Assembly (NCBI GenBank): GCA_030731565.1
Contig: JANQTT010000010.1
Coordinates: 1 to 7,896 of the forward strand
Direction of reading: 5' to 3'
DNA length: 7,896 nucleotides
Origin: Rickettsiaceae bacterium
GTDB lineage: Bacteria > Pseudomonadota > Alphaproteobacteria > Rickettsiales > Rickettsiaceae
Below are positions 1-5,606 of this stretch, piece after piece. Below the pieces are notes generated by a model. The model was given only the letters and a program-made list of their open reading frames with translations, was not told the origin of the DNA and searched no databases. Made by a program: the position numbers and the translations under genes. Within the stretch, counting starts at the first letter, position 1. Every line of letters begins with the position of its first letter.

Positions 1-502
1 GCATAGTATTTACTATACTACCTGGTGAGAATTCTTCTGTCATTACTTGTGATATAGCGTGGTGTATATTATAGTCAAATTTATCGCCCGACTGCGGCGT
101 AATTGACTCTAAATGATGTTTTTTAAAGGCTGATTCTAGTTGCTCCTTAGTCATCTTTACACCTTCAACAACATTTTGTACATCTGGATCCAGATCTTTT
201 GGGAGATGCTCAAGAGCTCTTTGCAAATTATCTATTACTGGTATCAAATCTTTTGTAAACTCAAATATAGCGTATTCTCTTGCTTCTTCAATAAGCTTAG
301 CAGAACGTGTGCGTACATTTTCTGATTCAGCAAGCTGACGAAGTAATTTATCTTGAAGCACTTCTACCTGCGTGGTTAAATCGCTAATAATTTCTTGAGG
401 CTTGCTCTCTTTTAATTCCTCGCTTTCAACCACCTCTTCAATAATTTCATCATTAGATTGGTTTGTTTGTTCTTCTTCTTTAGTTTTTTGTTGTTTTTCC
501 AT
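1..502 (-). CDS. grpE: Nucleotide exchange factor GrpE (C-terminus cut by window edge)
   Basis: GrpE is the cytosolic co-chaperone that makes DnaK (Hsp70) release ADP, resetting the chaperone cycle. My minus-strand translation gives 167 residues, starting MEKQQKTKEEEQ. An acidic, low-complexity N-terminus (about residues 1-45) leads into a long coiled-coil helix with the typical LLRQLAESENVRTR segment (GrpE usually reads RxxAdxeNyRkR here). The head-domain motif follows: FDYNIHHAISQV, then EEFSPGSIVNTM, matching the family signature around HxA and PGT/SI. The frame is still open at position 1, so roughly the last 20-25 residues are missing. The start is supported by a Shine-Dalgarno-like AAAGGG at 509-514, six bases from the ATG. 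The gene is transcribed away from rph. Identification is very secure. Confidence 0.95.
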   Translation of the reverse strand, partial: MEKQQKTKEEEQTNQSNDEIIEEVVESEELKESKPQEIISDLTTQVEVLQDKLLRQLAESENVRTRSAKLIEEAREYAIFEFTKDLIPVIDNLQRALEHLPKDLDPDVQNVVEGVKMTKEQLESAFKKHHLESITPQSGDKFDYNIHHAISQVMTEEFSPGSIVNTM

Positions 503-648
503 TTCAAACCCTTTATGTTTCGTTTGTAAAACTTATTAGTTATGCAGCCGTACTTTACTAGTTATACAATATAAATATAAATTCAGCGTCCTAGCGCAAA
601 GAGCTAACTTAATCTACCGCAAGCTCAATATTGTGCATGACTATACAC

Positions 649-677
649 GAATAAATATAGTTAGTAGCTGCTATAAT
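649..677 (+). promoter_or_regulatory. Possible promoter for rph
   Basis: A perfect TATAAT box lies at 672-677, about 25 bases upstream of the rph ATG. The sequence at the expected -35 distance (GAATAA, 649-654) is a poor match, so only the -10 element has real support. It overlaps the opposing grpE promoter candidate, so the two polymerase sites could compete. Confidence 0.33.
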
Positions 678-682
678 TCAAG
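652..682 (-). promoter_or_regulatory. Candidate heat-shock-type promoter for grpE
   Basis: On the minus strand CTTG (679-682) is followed after 17 bases by ACTATATTTA (652-661). This is close to the alphaproteobacterial RpoH consensus, CTTG-N17/18-CYTATnT, with one mismatch in the downstream box. The same bases can be read as a sigma-70 pair, TTGAAT and TATATT, 16 bp apart. grpE is a classic heat-shock gene, so this is biologically sensible. Transcription would begin near 645, giving a leader of roughly 145 bases before the grpE ATG. Seen by eye only. Confidence 0.42.
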
Positions 683-702
683 CGATAAACAAAAAAATAT
701 TT

Positions 703-1422
703 ATGCGACCTTCAAAAAGAAAAAACAATCAACTGCGAGAAATATCAATTGAACCTAATGTGTTAAACCACGCTGAAGGATCCTGCCTTGTCAAATTTGG
801 TAATACCCACGTGATATGCTCAGCAAGTTTAGATCATACTGTGCCAAGGTTCCTAAAAGGCCAAAACAAAGGCTGGATAACAGCTGAGTATGGTATGCTC
901 CCAAGGTCTACAAACCAACGGATGCATAGAGAATCCGCTAATGGAAAGCAAGGCGGAAGGACGCTTGAAATACAAAGGTTAATTGGCCGTTCTATGCGGT
1001 CTGCAGCAAATTTAAATCTATTAGGCGAAAGACAAATTCTTATCGATTGCGATGTAATAAATGCCGATGGGGGAACACGTACCGCTGCGATCACTGGGAG
1101 CTATGTGGCGTTACATCTTGCAGTTAGAAACCTTATAGATAGAAAAATGTTACGCACAAATCCATTAGTCTCACAAATCGCCGCAATATCATGCGGAATC
1201 TATAATGGAGAAGCAGTCGTTGATTTAGATTATGAAGAGGATAGCGCTGCTGAAGTGGACGCAAACTTTGTCTTTAACAATAAAAGAAACTTGATAGAAG
1301 TACAAGGAACTGGCGAAGAAAGTGACTTCACAACCGAGCAACTCTTGCAAATGTTGGAGCTTGCTAAAAATGCTGCAAACGAATTATTTACAGCCCAGAA
1401 CAAAGTATTAATGGATTTTTAA
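703..1422 (+). CDS. rph: Ribonuclease PH (tRNA nucleotidyltransferase)
   Basis: RNase PH is a phosphate-dependent 3'-to-5' exoribonuclease that trims the 3' ends of tRNA precursors, releasing nucleoside diphosphates. The protein has 239 residues, the usual length, and begins [17 protein letters not shown], matching the family's MRPSGR...LRPV...I start. This supports the ATG at 703 although no clear ribosome-binding site precedes it. The family signature [19 protein letters not shown] is at residues 116-134. Phosphate-binding residues fall at the expected positions: R86 in [13 protein letters not shown], and G124, T125, R126. The metal-binding acidic pair appears as D180 and D186 in [11 protein letters not shown]. 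The gene diverges from grpE, and its 3' end faces the small lipoprotein gene on the minus strand, with 48 bases between the stop codons. Confidence 0.98.
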   Translation: MRPSKRKNNQLREISIEPNVLNHAEGSCLVKFGNTHVICSASLDHTVPRFLKGQNKGWITAEYGMLPRSTNQRMHRESANGKQGGRTLEIQRLIGRSMRSAANLNLLGERQILIDCDVINADGGTRTAAITGSYVALHLAVRNLIDRKMLRTNPLVSQIAAISCGIYNGEAVVDLDYEEDSAAEVDANFVFNNKRNLIEVQGTGEESDFTTEQLLQMLELAKNAANELFTAQNKVLMDF

Positions 1423-1439
1423 ATACCTTATAATCTTAT

Positions 1440-1482
1440 AAAAAATAATGCTCGTTTTGCTATTGTTAGATTAAACAATAGC
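1440..1482 (-). terminator. Possible terminator at the 3' end of the virB7-like gene
   Basis: A perfect 9-bp inverted repeat (GCTATTGTT at 1459-1467, AACAATAGC at 1474-1482) with a six-base loop overlaps the last codons and stop of the virB7-like gene. On the minus strand the nearest T-run (1440-1445) comes 13 bases after the stem, farther than usual for an intrinsic terminator. The hairpin lies between convergent genes, so it may simply protect transcript ends. Confidence 0.35.
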
Positions 1483-1647
1483 TCTTGAGATATTAACAGG
1501 CCTGCGAACACATGGCGTGATTACACCTGATGAATCATTATCAATAGTAACACATGGACTTTTTATTTCATAAGGCGCAGATGGAGTACAAGATAATATG
1601 GATATAAGGCTTAGAAAAACTATAAAAATATTTAACAACGATTTCAT
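1471..1647 (-). CDS. virB7: Small lipoprotein, likely VirB7 of a type IV secretion system
   Basis: This 58-residue frame starts MKSLLNIFIVFLSLISILSC: two basic-side residues, a hydrophobic core, then a lipobox-like ILSC with Cys20, so a lipidated mature protein of 39 residues is predicted. The rest contains two related segments, KSPCVTIDND and ITPCVRRPVN, each with a Pro-Cys-Val core (Cys32 and Cys46). VirB7 proteins are short outer-membrane lipoproteins that bind and stabilise VirB9. Small size, lipobox, proline-rich tail and position directly opposite virB8-virB9 all fit that role. As far as I recall, Rickettsia species carry similar small VirB7-like lipoproteins. No strong ribosome-binding site precedes the ATG, and the start is chosen because it gives a complete signal peptide. 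Being a lipoprotein is well supported, while the VirB7 label rests on context. Confidence 0.7.
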   Translation of the reverse strand: MKSLLNIFIVFLSLISILSCTPSAPYEIKSPCVTIDNDSSGVITPCVRRPVNISRAIV

Positions 1648-1763
1648 AAGGACTAATTCATAAATTACACATACTAACGCTCATGTTAACCAACATAGTG
1701 CTTAACACTCAAGTTTTTCTATAATAACTTTATAGCATTGATTTAAAAATATATAGCAGGCCC

Positions 1764-1841
1764 GGCTTTTGTTGCATATATACATTAATATTTCAAATAG
1801 TACCATGCTCCAGCTGCAATAAATGATAGTTTTATAAGTTA
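1764..1841 (-). pseudogene. Possible remnant of an IS5-type insertion sequence end
   Basis: The plus strand at 1764-1777 reads GGCTTTTGTTGCAT, which resembles, from memory, the terminal repeat of IS903-like members of the IS5 family (GGCTTTGTTG...). Immediately inside, the minus strand reads IKLSFIAAGAWYYLKY and then stops (1785-1835). This short hydrophobic, aromatic tail is not unlike the C-termini of such transposases. No transposase catalytic region and no second terminal repeat were found. The rest of the 282-bp spacer 1648-1929 holds only short AT-rich hairpins. This is a weak call. Confidence 0.18.
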
Positions 1842-1868
1842 AAAACCTATCAAGATCTAAAAATATAT

Positions 1869-1898
1869 TTAATTTTCATGAAGAAGCTATACTATAAT
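1869..1898 (+). promoter_or_regulatory. Possible promoter for the virB8-virB9 operon
   Basis: A perfect TATAAT box at 1893-1898 lies 31 bases upstream of the virB8 ATG. The best -35 candidate is TTAATT at 1869-1874, 18 bp away and poorly conserved. A transcript starting near 1905 would have a leader of about 25 bases. Confidence 0.35.
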
Positions 1899-1929
1899 GT
1901 AAGCGTAATTTCTCTTAAGTATTTAAAAA

Positions 1930-2631
1930 ATGGAACCATTATATAAATCATTAAAAGAATACATAGAAACCGGCGAGTATTTTGTCGATGCTAGATATTG
2001 GTATAAACATAAATACATTAACCCATTCTCGCAAAGATCTTTTGTTTTTATATTAAGCGCTATTATATGCGTATCATTTCTTGGGCTTGTAATTAATATA
2101 AATTCACTTTTTCCATCAGTTATTCAGATCAAATATTCTATAAGTGCTACAACCTCTGCAAATAAAGCCGCACAAATCATTAGAGCAGATCAAATTAAAA
2201 ATGACCCTCAAAGTTCCGTCACTGATATTTTAGTAAAAAATTATGTTTCAAGTAGGGAAGAATATAATTATTCAGATCTGAAGAAACAATTTATTTTTGT
2301 CAAAAATAATTCAACTCGTATTGTTTTTAGAAGATTTTATAACTTAATGAATTTAGATAACCCTTCATCTCCAGTTTTAAAGTACCAAAAGGATAAAAGA
2401 AGATCTATAAAAGTTATATCAACTTCTTACCCAAGTAAAACTAAAGCAATTGTAAATTTTAATTCAATTGTACAAAATTCTGCTGGGGAAATTAGTGAAA
2501 ATATAGTCTGGCAAGCCACAATTGATTACGAAATTGATAAAATTAATCCAAACTTGTCGTCTGGTTCACGATTTAACTTCACAGTAACAGATTATCAGCT
2601 AAAACTAATAGAAGATAGAAGCCAAAAATAA
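1930..2631 (+). CDS. virB8: Type IV secretion system inner-membrane protein VirB8
   Basis: VirB8 is a bitopic inner-membrane protein whose periplasmic domain helps assemble the T4SS channel and contacts VirB9 and VirB10. The 233-residue protein has a short cytoplasmic N-terminus, a single membrane segment at about residues 38-57, and a periplasmic NTF2-like domain after that. Family hallmarks are visible: YVSSREEYN at 105-113 (the VirB8 YVxxREsY motif), and near the C-terminus NPNLSSG...FTVTDYQL (206-224), a stretched version of the usual NPxGFxVxxY. Extra residues between NP and the final Tyr are a small divergence that could affect the dimer interface. It is followed after four bases by virB9, indicating one operon, and runs divergent to the virB7-like gene. 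No strong Shine-Dalgarno precedes the ATG. Confidence 0.92.
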   Translation: MEPLYKSLKEYIETGEYFVDARYWYKHKYINPFSQRSFVFILSAIICVSFLGLVININSLFPSVIQIKYSISATTSANKAAQIIRADQIKNDPQSSVTDILVKNYVSSREEYNYSDLKKQFIFVKNNSTRIVFRRFYNLMNLDNPSSPVLKYQKDKRRSIKVISTSYPSKTKAIVNFNSIVQNSAGEISENIVWQATIDYEIDKINPNLSSGSRFNFTVTDYQLKLIEDRSQK

Positions 2632-2635
2632 AAAT

Positions 2636-3391
2636 ATGCAAAAGTTTACCACATTCGTAATATTACTATTTCTTGCTCAATCAGCTTACGCTATTCGTGA
2701 ATCTAGACCTACCCCAATTGATAGTAGGATAAGGGTAATGGTATATAATCCAAATGATGTATTCAAATTCACTGGATATTATGGCTATCAAGCTAGTATT
2801 GAATTAGCGAAAAACGAACAAGTTATCAGTATCTCTATGGGTGACACTACCTCTTGGCAAATTGTTCCTGCTGGTAATAGGATTTTTATTAAACCAATGG
2901 AGCACGAAGCAACTACAAATATGACGCTAATCACGAATAAGCGTACATACTTTTTTGAACTATATGCCGAAGAAACCATGGATATTAGAGATCCCGGCAT
3001 GGTTTTTAATGTTAAATTCTTATATCCTGACGAAGAGGAAGAAGATAATATACGTAATTTTGCATCTACCGGAGGGGGAAGCGGTTCTGGACCAGACTTA
3101 TCGCATCCCGAAAAATTAAACTTTAATTATGCAATAAGTGGACATGAAGAAATTGCTCCAATAAAAATATTTGATAATGGCGAGTTTACGTATCTACAGT
3201 TCAGAGATAAAAATAATGAAATCCCAGCAATTTTTGCAGTTGACGAAGACTTAAGAGAATCTATGGTAAACTTTAAATTAGACCCAAATAATAGTAATCG
3301 TGTTATTATTGAACAAGTTTTCCATAAGTTAACGCTTAGAGCGGGCAAGAAAATAGTGTGCGTGTTTAACGAAGCATTTAAACCATATTAG
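2636..3391 (+). CDS. virB9: Type IV secretion system outer-membrane-complex protein VirB9
   Basis: VirB9 forms, with VirB7 and VirB10, the ring complex of a T4SS in the outer membrane and periplasm. The protein has 251 residues with a clear Sec signal peptide (1-19, cleavage likely after AYA). An N-terminal beta domain (about 25-130) starts IDSRIRVMVYNPNDVFKFTGYYG and is typical of the family. An acidic, Gly/Ser-rich linker follows (about 131-157, DEEEED then GGGSGSG). The C-terminal beta-sandwich (about 160-248) ends GKKIVCVFNEAF, the usual VirB9 close. Both domains are present, so this is a full-length copy and not one of the shortened VirB9 duplicates known in some rickettsiae. Cys242 is the only cysteine; in Agrobacterium a VirB9 cysteine forms a disulphide with VirB7, so a bond to the VirB7-like lipoprotein is conceivable. 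Confidence 0.96.
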   Translation: MQKFTTFVILLFLAQSAYAIRESRPTPIDSRIRVMVYNPNDVFKFTGYYGYQASIELAKNEQVISISMGDTTSWQIVPAGNRIFIKPMEHEATTNMTLITNKRTYFFELYAEETMDIRDPGMVFNVKFLYPDEEEEDNIRNFASTGGGSGSGPDLSHPEKLNFNYAISGHEEIAPIKIFDNGEFTYLQFRDKNNEIPAIFAVDEDLRESMVNFKLDPNNSNRVIIEQVFHKLTLRAGKKIVCVFNEAFKPY

Positions 3392-3404
3392 ACTTATTTT
3401 TATT

Positions 3405-4097
3405 TTGAAAAATCTACAGAAATACATCCCACTTATAGCTTTGCTATTAATAGGTTACTATATATGGATCTCAGGAATATATAGTTATATTAGCTTGGAA
3501 ACTTTGAAAGAGCACCAAAACTTCTTAAAAGCTTATGTTGAAGAAAATTTTGTTATTGCCTCTCTATTATATTCATTATTATATTTTGCAATTGTAAGCC
3601 TTTCTATCCCTGCTGCAACTATCATGAGCTTGGTTGGAGGCTTTTTATTTGGCCAGATGGTTGCTACTATCTGCGTGGTGTTATCAGCAAGCTTTGGAGC
3701 CTGCATTATTTTTTTAAGCGCTAAATTTGTTTCAAGGAATTCCATCAAAAAAGGATACGGCTCTTGGATACAGAAAATGCAAGATGGTTTCCAAGGAAAC
3801 GCTTTCTTGTACATGCTCATACTAAGGTTAATGCCGATTTTTCCTTTTGTAATTGTTAATATTGTCTCTGGAATATTACAGATAAGGCTAAAAGCTTTCT
3901 TCTTCGGCACACTAGTTGGAATAATCCCTATAACCTATATATATGTATCTGTTGGCGTTGCGATGCGAACTTTATTAAATGGAGATAATTTTACTCCAGA
4001 AAGCTTACTAAGTCCTGAAATATTTATCGCACTATTTGGATTGGGAATGCTAGCTTTTCTACCTATTATTTATAGTAAATTAAGGATAGCATTTTGA
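3405..4097 (+). CDS. TVP38/TMEM64-family (DedA-superfamily) membrane protein
   Basis: This 230-residue inner-membrane protein has about five hydrophobic stretches (roughly 8-30, 50-82, 85-106, 133-157, 163-187) plus a C-terminal one at 205-225. The family core is clear: GGFLFGQMVATI...SASFGACIIFLSAKFVSR (78-111) and LRLMPIFPFVIVNIVSG (140-156), with the conserved Arg, two Pro and Asn. Related proteins belong to the VTT/DedA superfamily, some of which are implicated in lipid scrambling or transport. The substrate here is unknown. The gene begins with TTG at 3405, since no in-frame ATG occurs before residue 74, inside the conserved core. It starts 13 bases after virB9 and probably shares its transcript, but nothing in the protein links it to secretion. 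Confidence 0.87.
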   Translation: MKNLQKYIPLIALLLIGYYIWISGIYSYISLETLKEHQNFLKAYVEENFVIASLLYSLLYFAIVSLSIPAATIMSLVGGFLFGQMVATICVVLSASFGACIIFLSAKFVSRNSIKKGYGSWIQKMQDGFQGNAFLYMLILRLMPIFPFVIVNIVSGILQIRLKAFFFGTLVGIIPITYIYVSVGVAMRTLLNGDNFTPESLLSPEIFIALFGLGMLAFLPIIYSKLRIAF

Positions 4098-4127
4098 TTA
4101 TATAGCAAATTCTGCTTTATTTGTACT

Positions 4128-4230
4128 ATAGTGTTTTTAGATGAGGTTTGCGCTAGGCGCGACGAGCGAAGCCTAGGTACACTAGGTAAGCAAGGAGCAA
4201 CGACGCACAAACTCAAAATAAAAGCACTAT
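4128..4230. repeat. 103-bp intergenic palindromic element, family 1 copy A
   Basis: The outer arms (4128-4153 and 4205-4230) are imperfect inverted repeats, both reading ATAGTG at the ends and TTTG(C/T)GC further in, with about 20 of 26 positions matching. Inside are two competing hairpins: CTAGGC (4153-4158) with GCCTAG (4171-4176), and CCTAG with CTAGG around 4172-4186. The element is markedly more GC-rich than its surroundings. It lies downstream of the TVP38-family gene and convergent rpmJ. Its core, GCGAAGCCTA (4166-4175) then AGGTAAGC (4184-4191), recurs near 5526-5549. It resembles in style, but is not proven to be, a rickettsial palindromic element. Confidence 0.62.
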
Positions 4231-4274
4231 AATTCTAGGTACTCCCCAGTAAAGGTGTAAAAATCGATTTCTAT

Positions 4275-4299
4275 AAAAAAAGAGCCTATAAAAGGCTCT
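4275..4299 (-). terminator. Rho-independent terminator of rpmJ
   Basis: AGAGCC (4281-4286) pairs with GGCTCT (4294-4299) across a seven-base loop. Read on the minus strand, the stem is followed at once by seven T residues (4275-4281 as A on the plus strand). It sits about 35 bases past the rpmJ stop, the right position and orientation to end that transcript. There is no T-run on the plus-strand side. Confidence 0.82.
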
Positions 4300-4333
4300 C
4301 TTAATCAACTTTTTCAATAGGTAAACTTGAACA

Positions 4334-4459
4334 CTAAGCTTGTTTTGCTTTGAATCTCTTATTCATCTTATTAATCACAAGCACTCTACCCTTTCTTCTT
4401 ACGATACGGCAGTTTTTATCTCTAGCTTTAAGTGATTTTAATGATTTTACAATTTTCAT
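4334..4459 (-). CDS. rpmJ: 50S ribosomal protein L36 (bL36), zinc-free form
   Basis: Minus-strand translation gives 41 residues: [20 protein letters not shown], then [21 protein letters not shown]. This is the L36 pattern (MKVxxSLKxxKxRxxxCxxVRRxGRxxVINKxNxRFKAxQ), a small basic protein of the large ribosomal subunit that contacts 23S rRNA. Only one cysteine (Cys17) is present, so the Cys-Cys-Cys-His zinc-binding set of the classical form is absent. This matches the C-minus, YkgO-like type. A GAGG ribosome-binding motif (4465-4468) is five bases from the ATG. The gene is monocistronic, with its own promoter (4510-4538) and terminator (4275-4299), instead of lying in the spc operon as in many bacteria. 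It is too small to be noticed by length filters. Confidence 0.95.
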   Translation of the reverse strand: MKIVKSLKSLKARDKNCRIVRRKGRVLVINKMNKRFKAKQA

Positions 4460-4509
4460 AATCGCCTCGTTTAGCCCACAAATAGGGCGTTTTATTAGTT
4501 CACGGGCAA

Positions 4510-4538
4510 AATATAGATGAGATAGTAAAAAACGTCAA
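4510..4538 (-). promoter_or_regulatory. Sigma-70-type promoter for rpmJ
   Basis: On the minus strand TTGACG (4533-4538) and TATATT (4510-4515) are separated by exactly 17 bases. This is the best-matching promoter in the window. Transcription would start near 4503, about 44 bases upstream of the rpmJ ATG. Confidence 0.72.
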
Positions 4539-4650
4539 GAGTAAAAACACTTCCTACAGTATATATTTTACTATTCAAACGTTTTGTACTTGACCAGCGG
4601 CCTGAAGAAATTTATCATCGCTCAAAAGAATATAGTAAAAGTAGTTTAAT

Positions 4651-4741
4651 TAATTTATTACTTGAGCAGCTTGCGCTCCTTAAAATGCCAACCTATTTAA
4701 GGTTCAGTTGGTACTGGAGCGCAAGGTATGTAATAAAATTA
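4651..4741. repeat. 91-bp palindromic element upstream of psd, family 2
   Basis: This is a long imperfect inverted repeat. TAATTTATTAC (4651-4661) mirrors GTAATAAAATTA (4730-4741). A perfect 10-bp arm CTTGCGCTCC (4670-4679) mirrors GGAGCGCAAG (4716-4725). CCAAC (4688-4692) mirrors GTTGG (4707-4711), and AACCT with AGGTT at 4690-4704 offers an alternative apex. Transcribed, it would fold into one long hairpin ending about 50 bases before the psd ATG. No T-run follows, so it is not a standard terminator. Its arms differ from the element at 4128-4230. Confidence 0.66.
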
Positions 4742-4790
4742 TGCTGTTTAAATTACAATATAAATTAGGATTTTAAGTTGGAGATAAAAT

Positions 4791-5486
4791 ATGAAACCGT
4801 ATAATGACCTTGCTAAGATAATTCACAAAGAAGGATACATATTTATAACGATTTTTGCAGCAGTTACTTTTGTATTAGGTTCGTTTAGTACAACTTTAGC
4901 CTGGATTGGCGGGATATGTACTATTTGGTGCGCTTATTTTTTTAGAAATCCAGAAAGAGTCACGCCTGTTTCTGATGATTTGATTATAAGCGCGGCTGAC
5001 GGAGTTGTGCAAAAAATCATAGAAGTCACCCCCCCTGCTGAACTAGAACTCGGAGATGCTCCGATGATTCGTATCAGTGTTTTTCTGAATGTTTTCAATG
5101 TGCATATTAATAGGATTCCGGCAAACGGAAAAATCCTTGCGTTGAAATATCATCCAGGAAAATTCTTTAATGCGTCTCTTGATAAAGCTAGTATCCATAA
5201 CGAACGACAATCAGTTCTAATGGAAACAAAAAATGGAACAAAAATTGGTTTTGTACAAATTGCCGGTCTGATTGCAAGACGTATTGTCTGTGACCTAGAG
5301 GAAGATCAAGAAGTTTTAGCTGGGCAAAGATATGGCTTAATTCGTTTTGGGAGCAGAGCGGATATATATTTACCTCTTAAGACTGTTTTAATGGTAACAG
5401 AAGGCCAGGCATGTATTGGCGGCGAAACAATAATTGCTGATTTAAAAAAGAAAATTACTGAACAGCCAAAGTTTGAAAGACGCTAG
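4791..5486 (+). CDS. psd: Phosphatidylserine decarboxylase proenzyme
   Basis: Psd converts phosphatidylserine to phosphatidylethanolamine plus CO2 at the inner membrane, using a pyruvoyl group made by self-cleavage of the proenzyme. The 231-residue protein is the short (PSD-A) form, with a hydrophobic N-terminal region at about 15-50 ending in the usual AYFFRNPER. The self-processing machinery is visible: Asp70 in AADG, His105 in [11 protein letters not shown], and the cleavage site Gly187-Ser188 in [11 protein letters not shown], where Ser188 becomes the pyruvoyl group. These match the Asp-His-Ser triad known in the E. coli enzyme. The ATG is well supported by GGAG at 4780-4783, seven bases upstream. 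A weak -10-like TATAAA lies at 4759-4764, just after the palindrome. The synthase that makes its substrate, pssA, is the next gene. Confidence 0.97.
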   Translation: MKPYNDLAKIIHKEGYIFITIFAAVTFVLGSFSTTLAWIGGICTIWCAYFFRNPERVTPVSDDLIISAADGVVQKIIEVTPPAELELGDAPMIRISVFLNVFNVHINRIPANGKILALKYHPGKFFNASLDKASIHNERQSVLMETKNGTKIGFVQIAGLIARRIVCDLEEDQEVLAGQRYGLIRFGSRADIYLPLKTVLMVTEGQACIGGETIIADLKKKITEQPKFERR

Positions 5487-5515
5487 TAAGCCATGTTACA
5501 ACTTAAATAATACAA

Positions 5516-5560
5516 GACGCATGAAGCAAAGCCTATAAATCAGGTAAGCGAAGAATGAAG
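5516..5560. repeat. Degenerate copy B of the family 1 palindromic element
   Basis: GCAAAGCCTA (5526-5535) followed after six bases by AGGTAAGC (5542-5549) matches the core of the element at 4128-4230 (17 of 18 bases, with an eight-base gap there). Flanking GACGC and GAAG words are shared in part. The outer arms are poorly paired, so this copy looks decayed or truncated. It fills most of the 120-bp gap between psd and pssA. Confidence 0.42.
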
Positions 5561-5606
5561 TAGTGTAATGAATTGGGACTTGGTATAATTTAAAAGAGAA
5601 AATACT

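Noticed and set aside
140..325. A 61-codon plus-strand frame opposite grpE
   Set aside because: It lies fully antisense to the clearly coding GrpE frame and its sequence is a low-complexity mix of Tyr, Ile and Phe without recognisable motifs.
834..1094. An 86-codon minus-strand frame inside rph
   Set aside because: It is antisense to the catalytic core of RNase PH, whose conserved residues explain the sequence fully.
1648..1929. Short hairpins such as ATGTT/AACAT and AGTG/CACT near 1682-1712 as operators or a riboswitch
   Set aside because: Stems are four to five pairs in AT-rich DNA, with no recognisable aptamer layout and no T-run or masked ribosome-binding site.
3533..3910. A 125-codon minus-strand frame inside the TVP38-family gene
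   Set aside because: The plus-strand frame carries the conserved membrane-protein motifs; the antisense frame has no motif and no ribosome-binding site.
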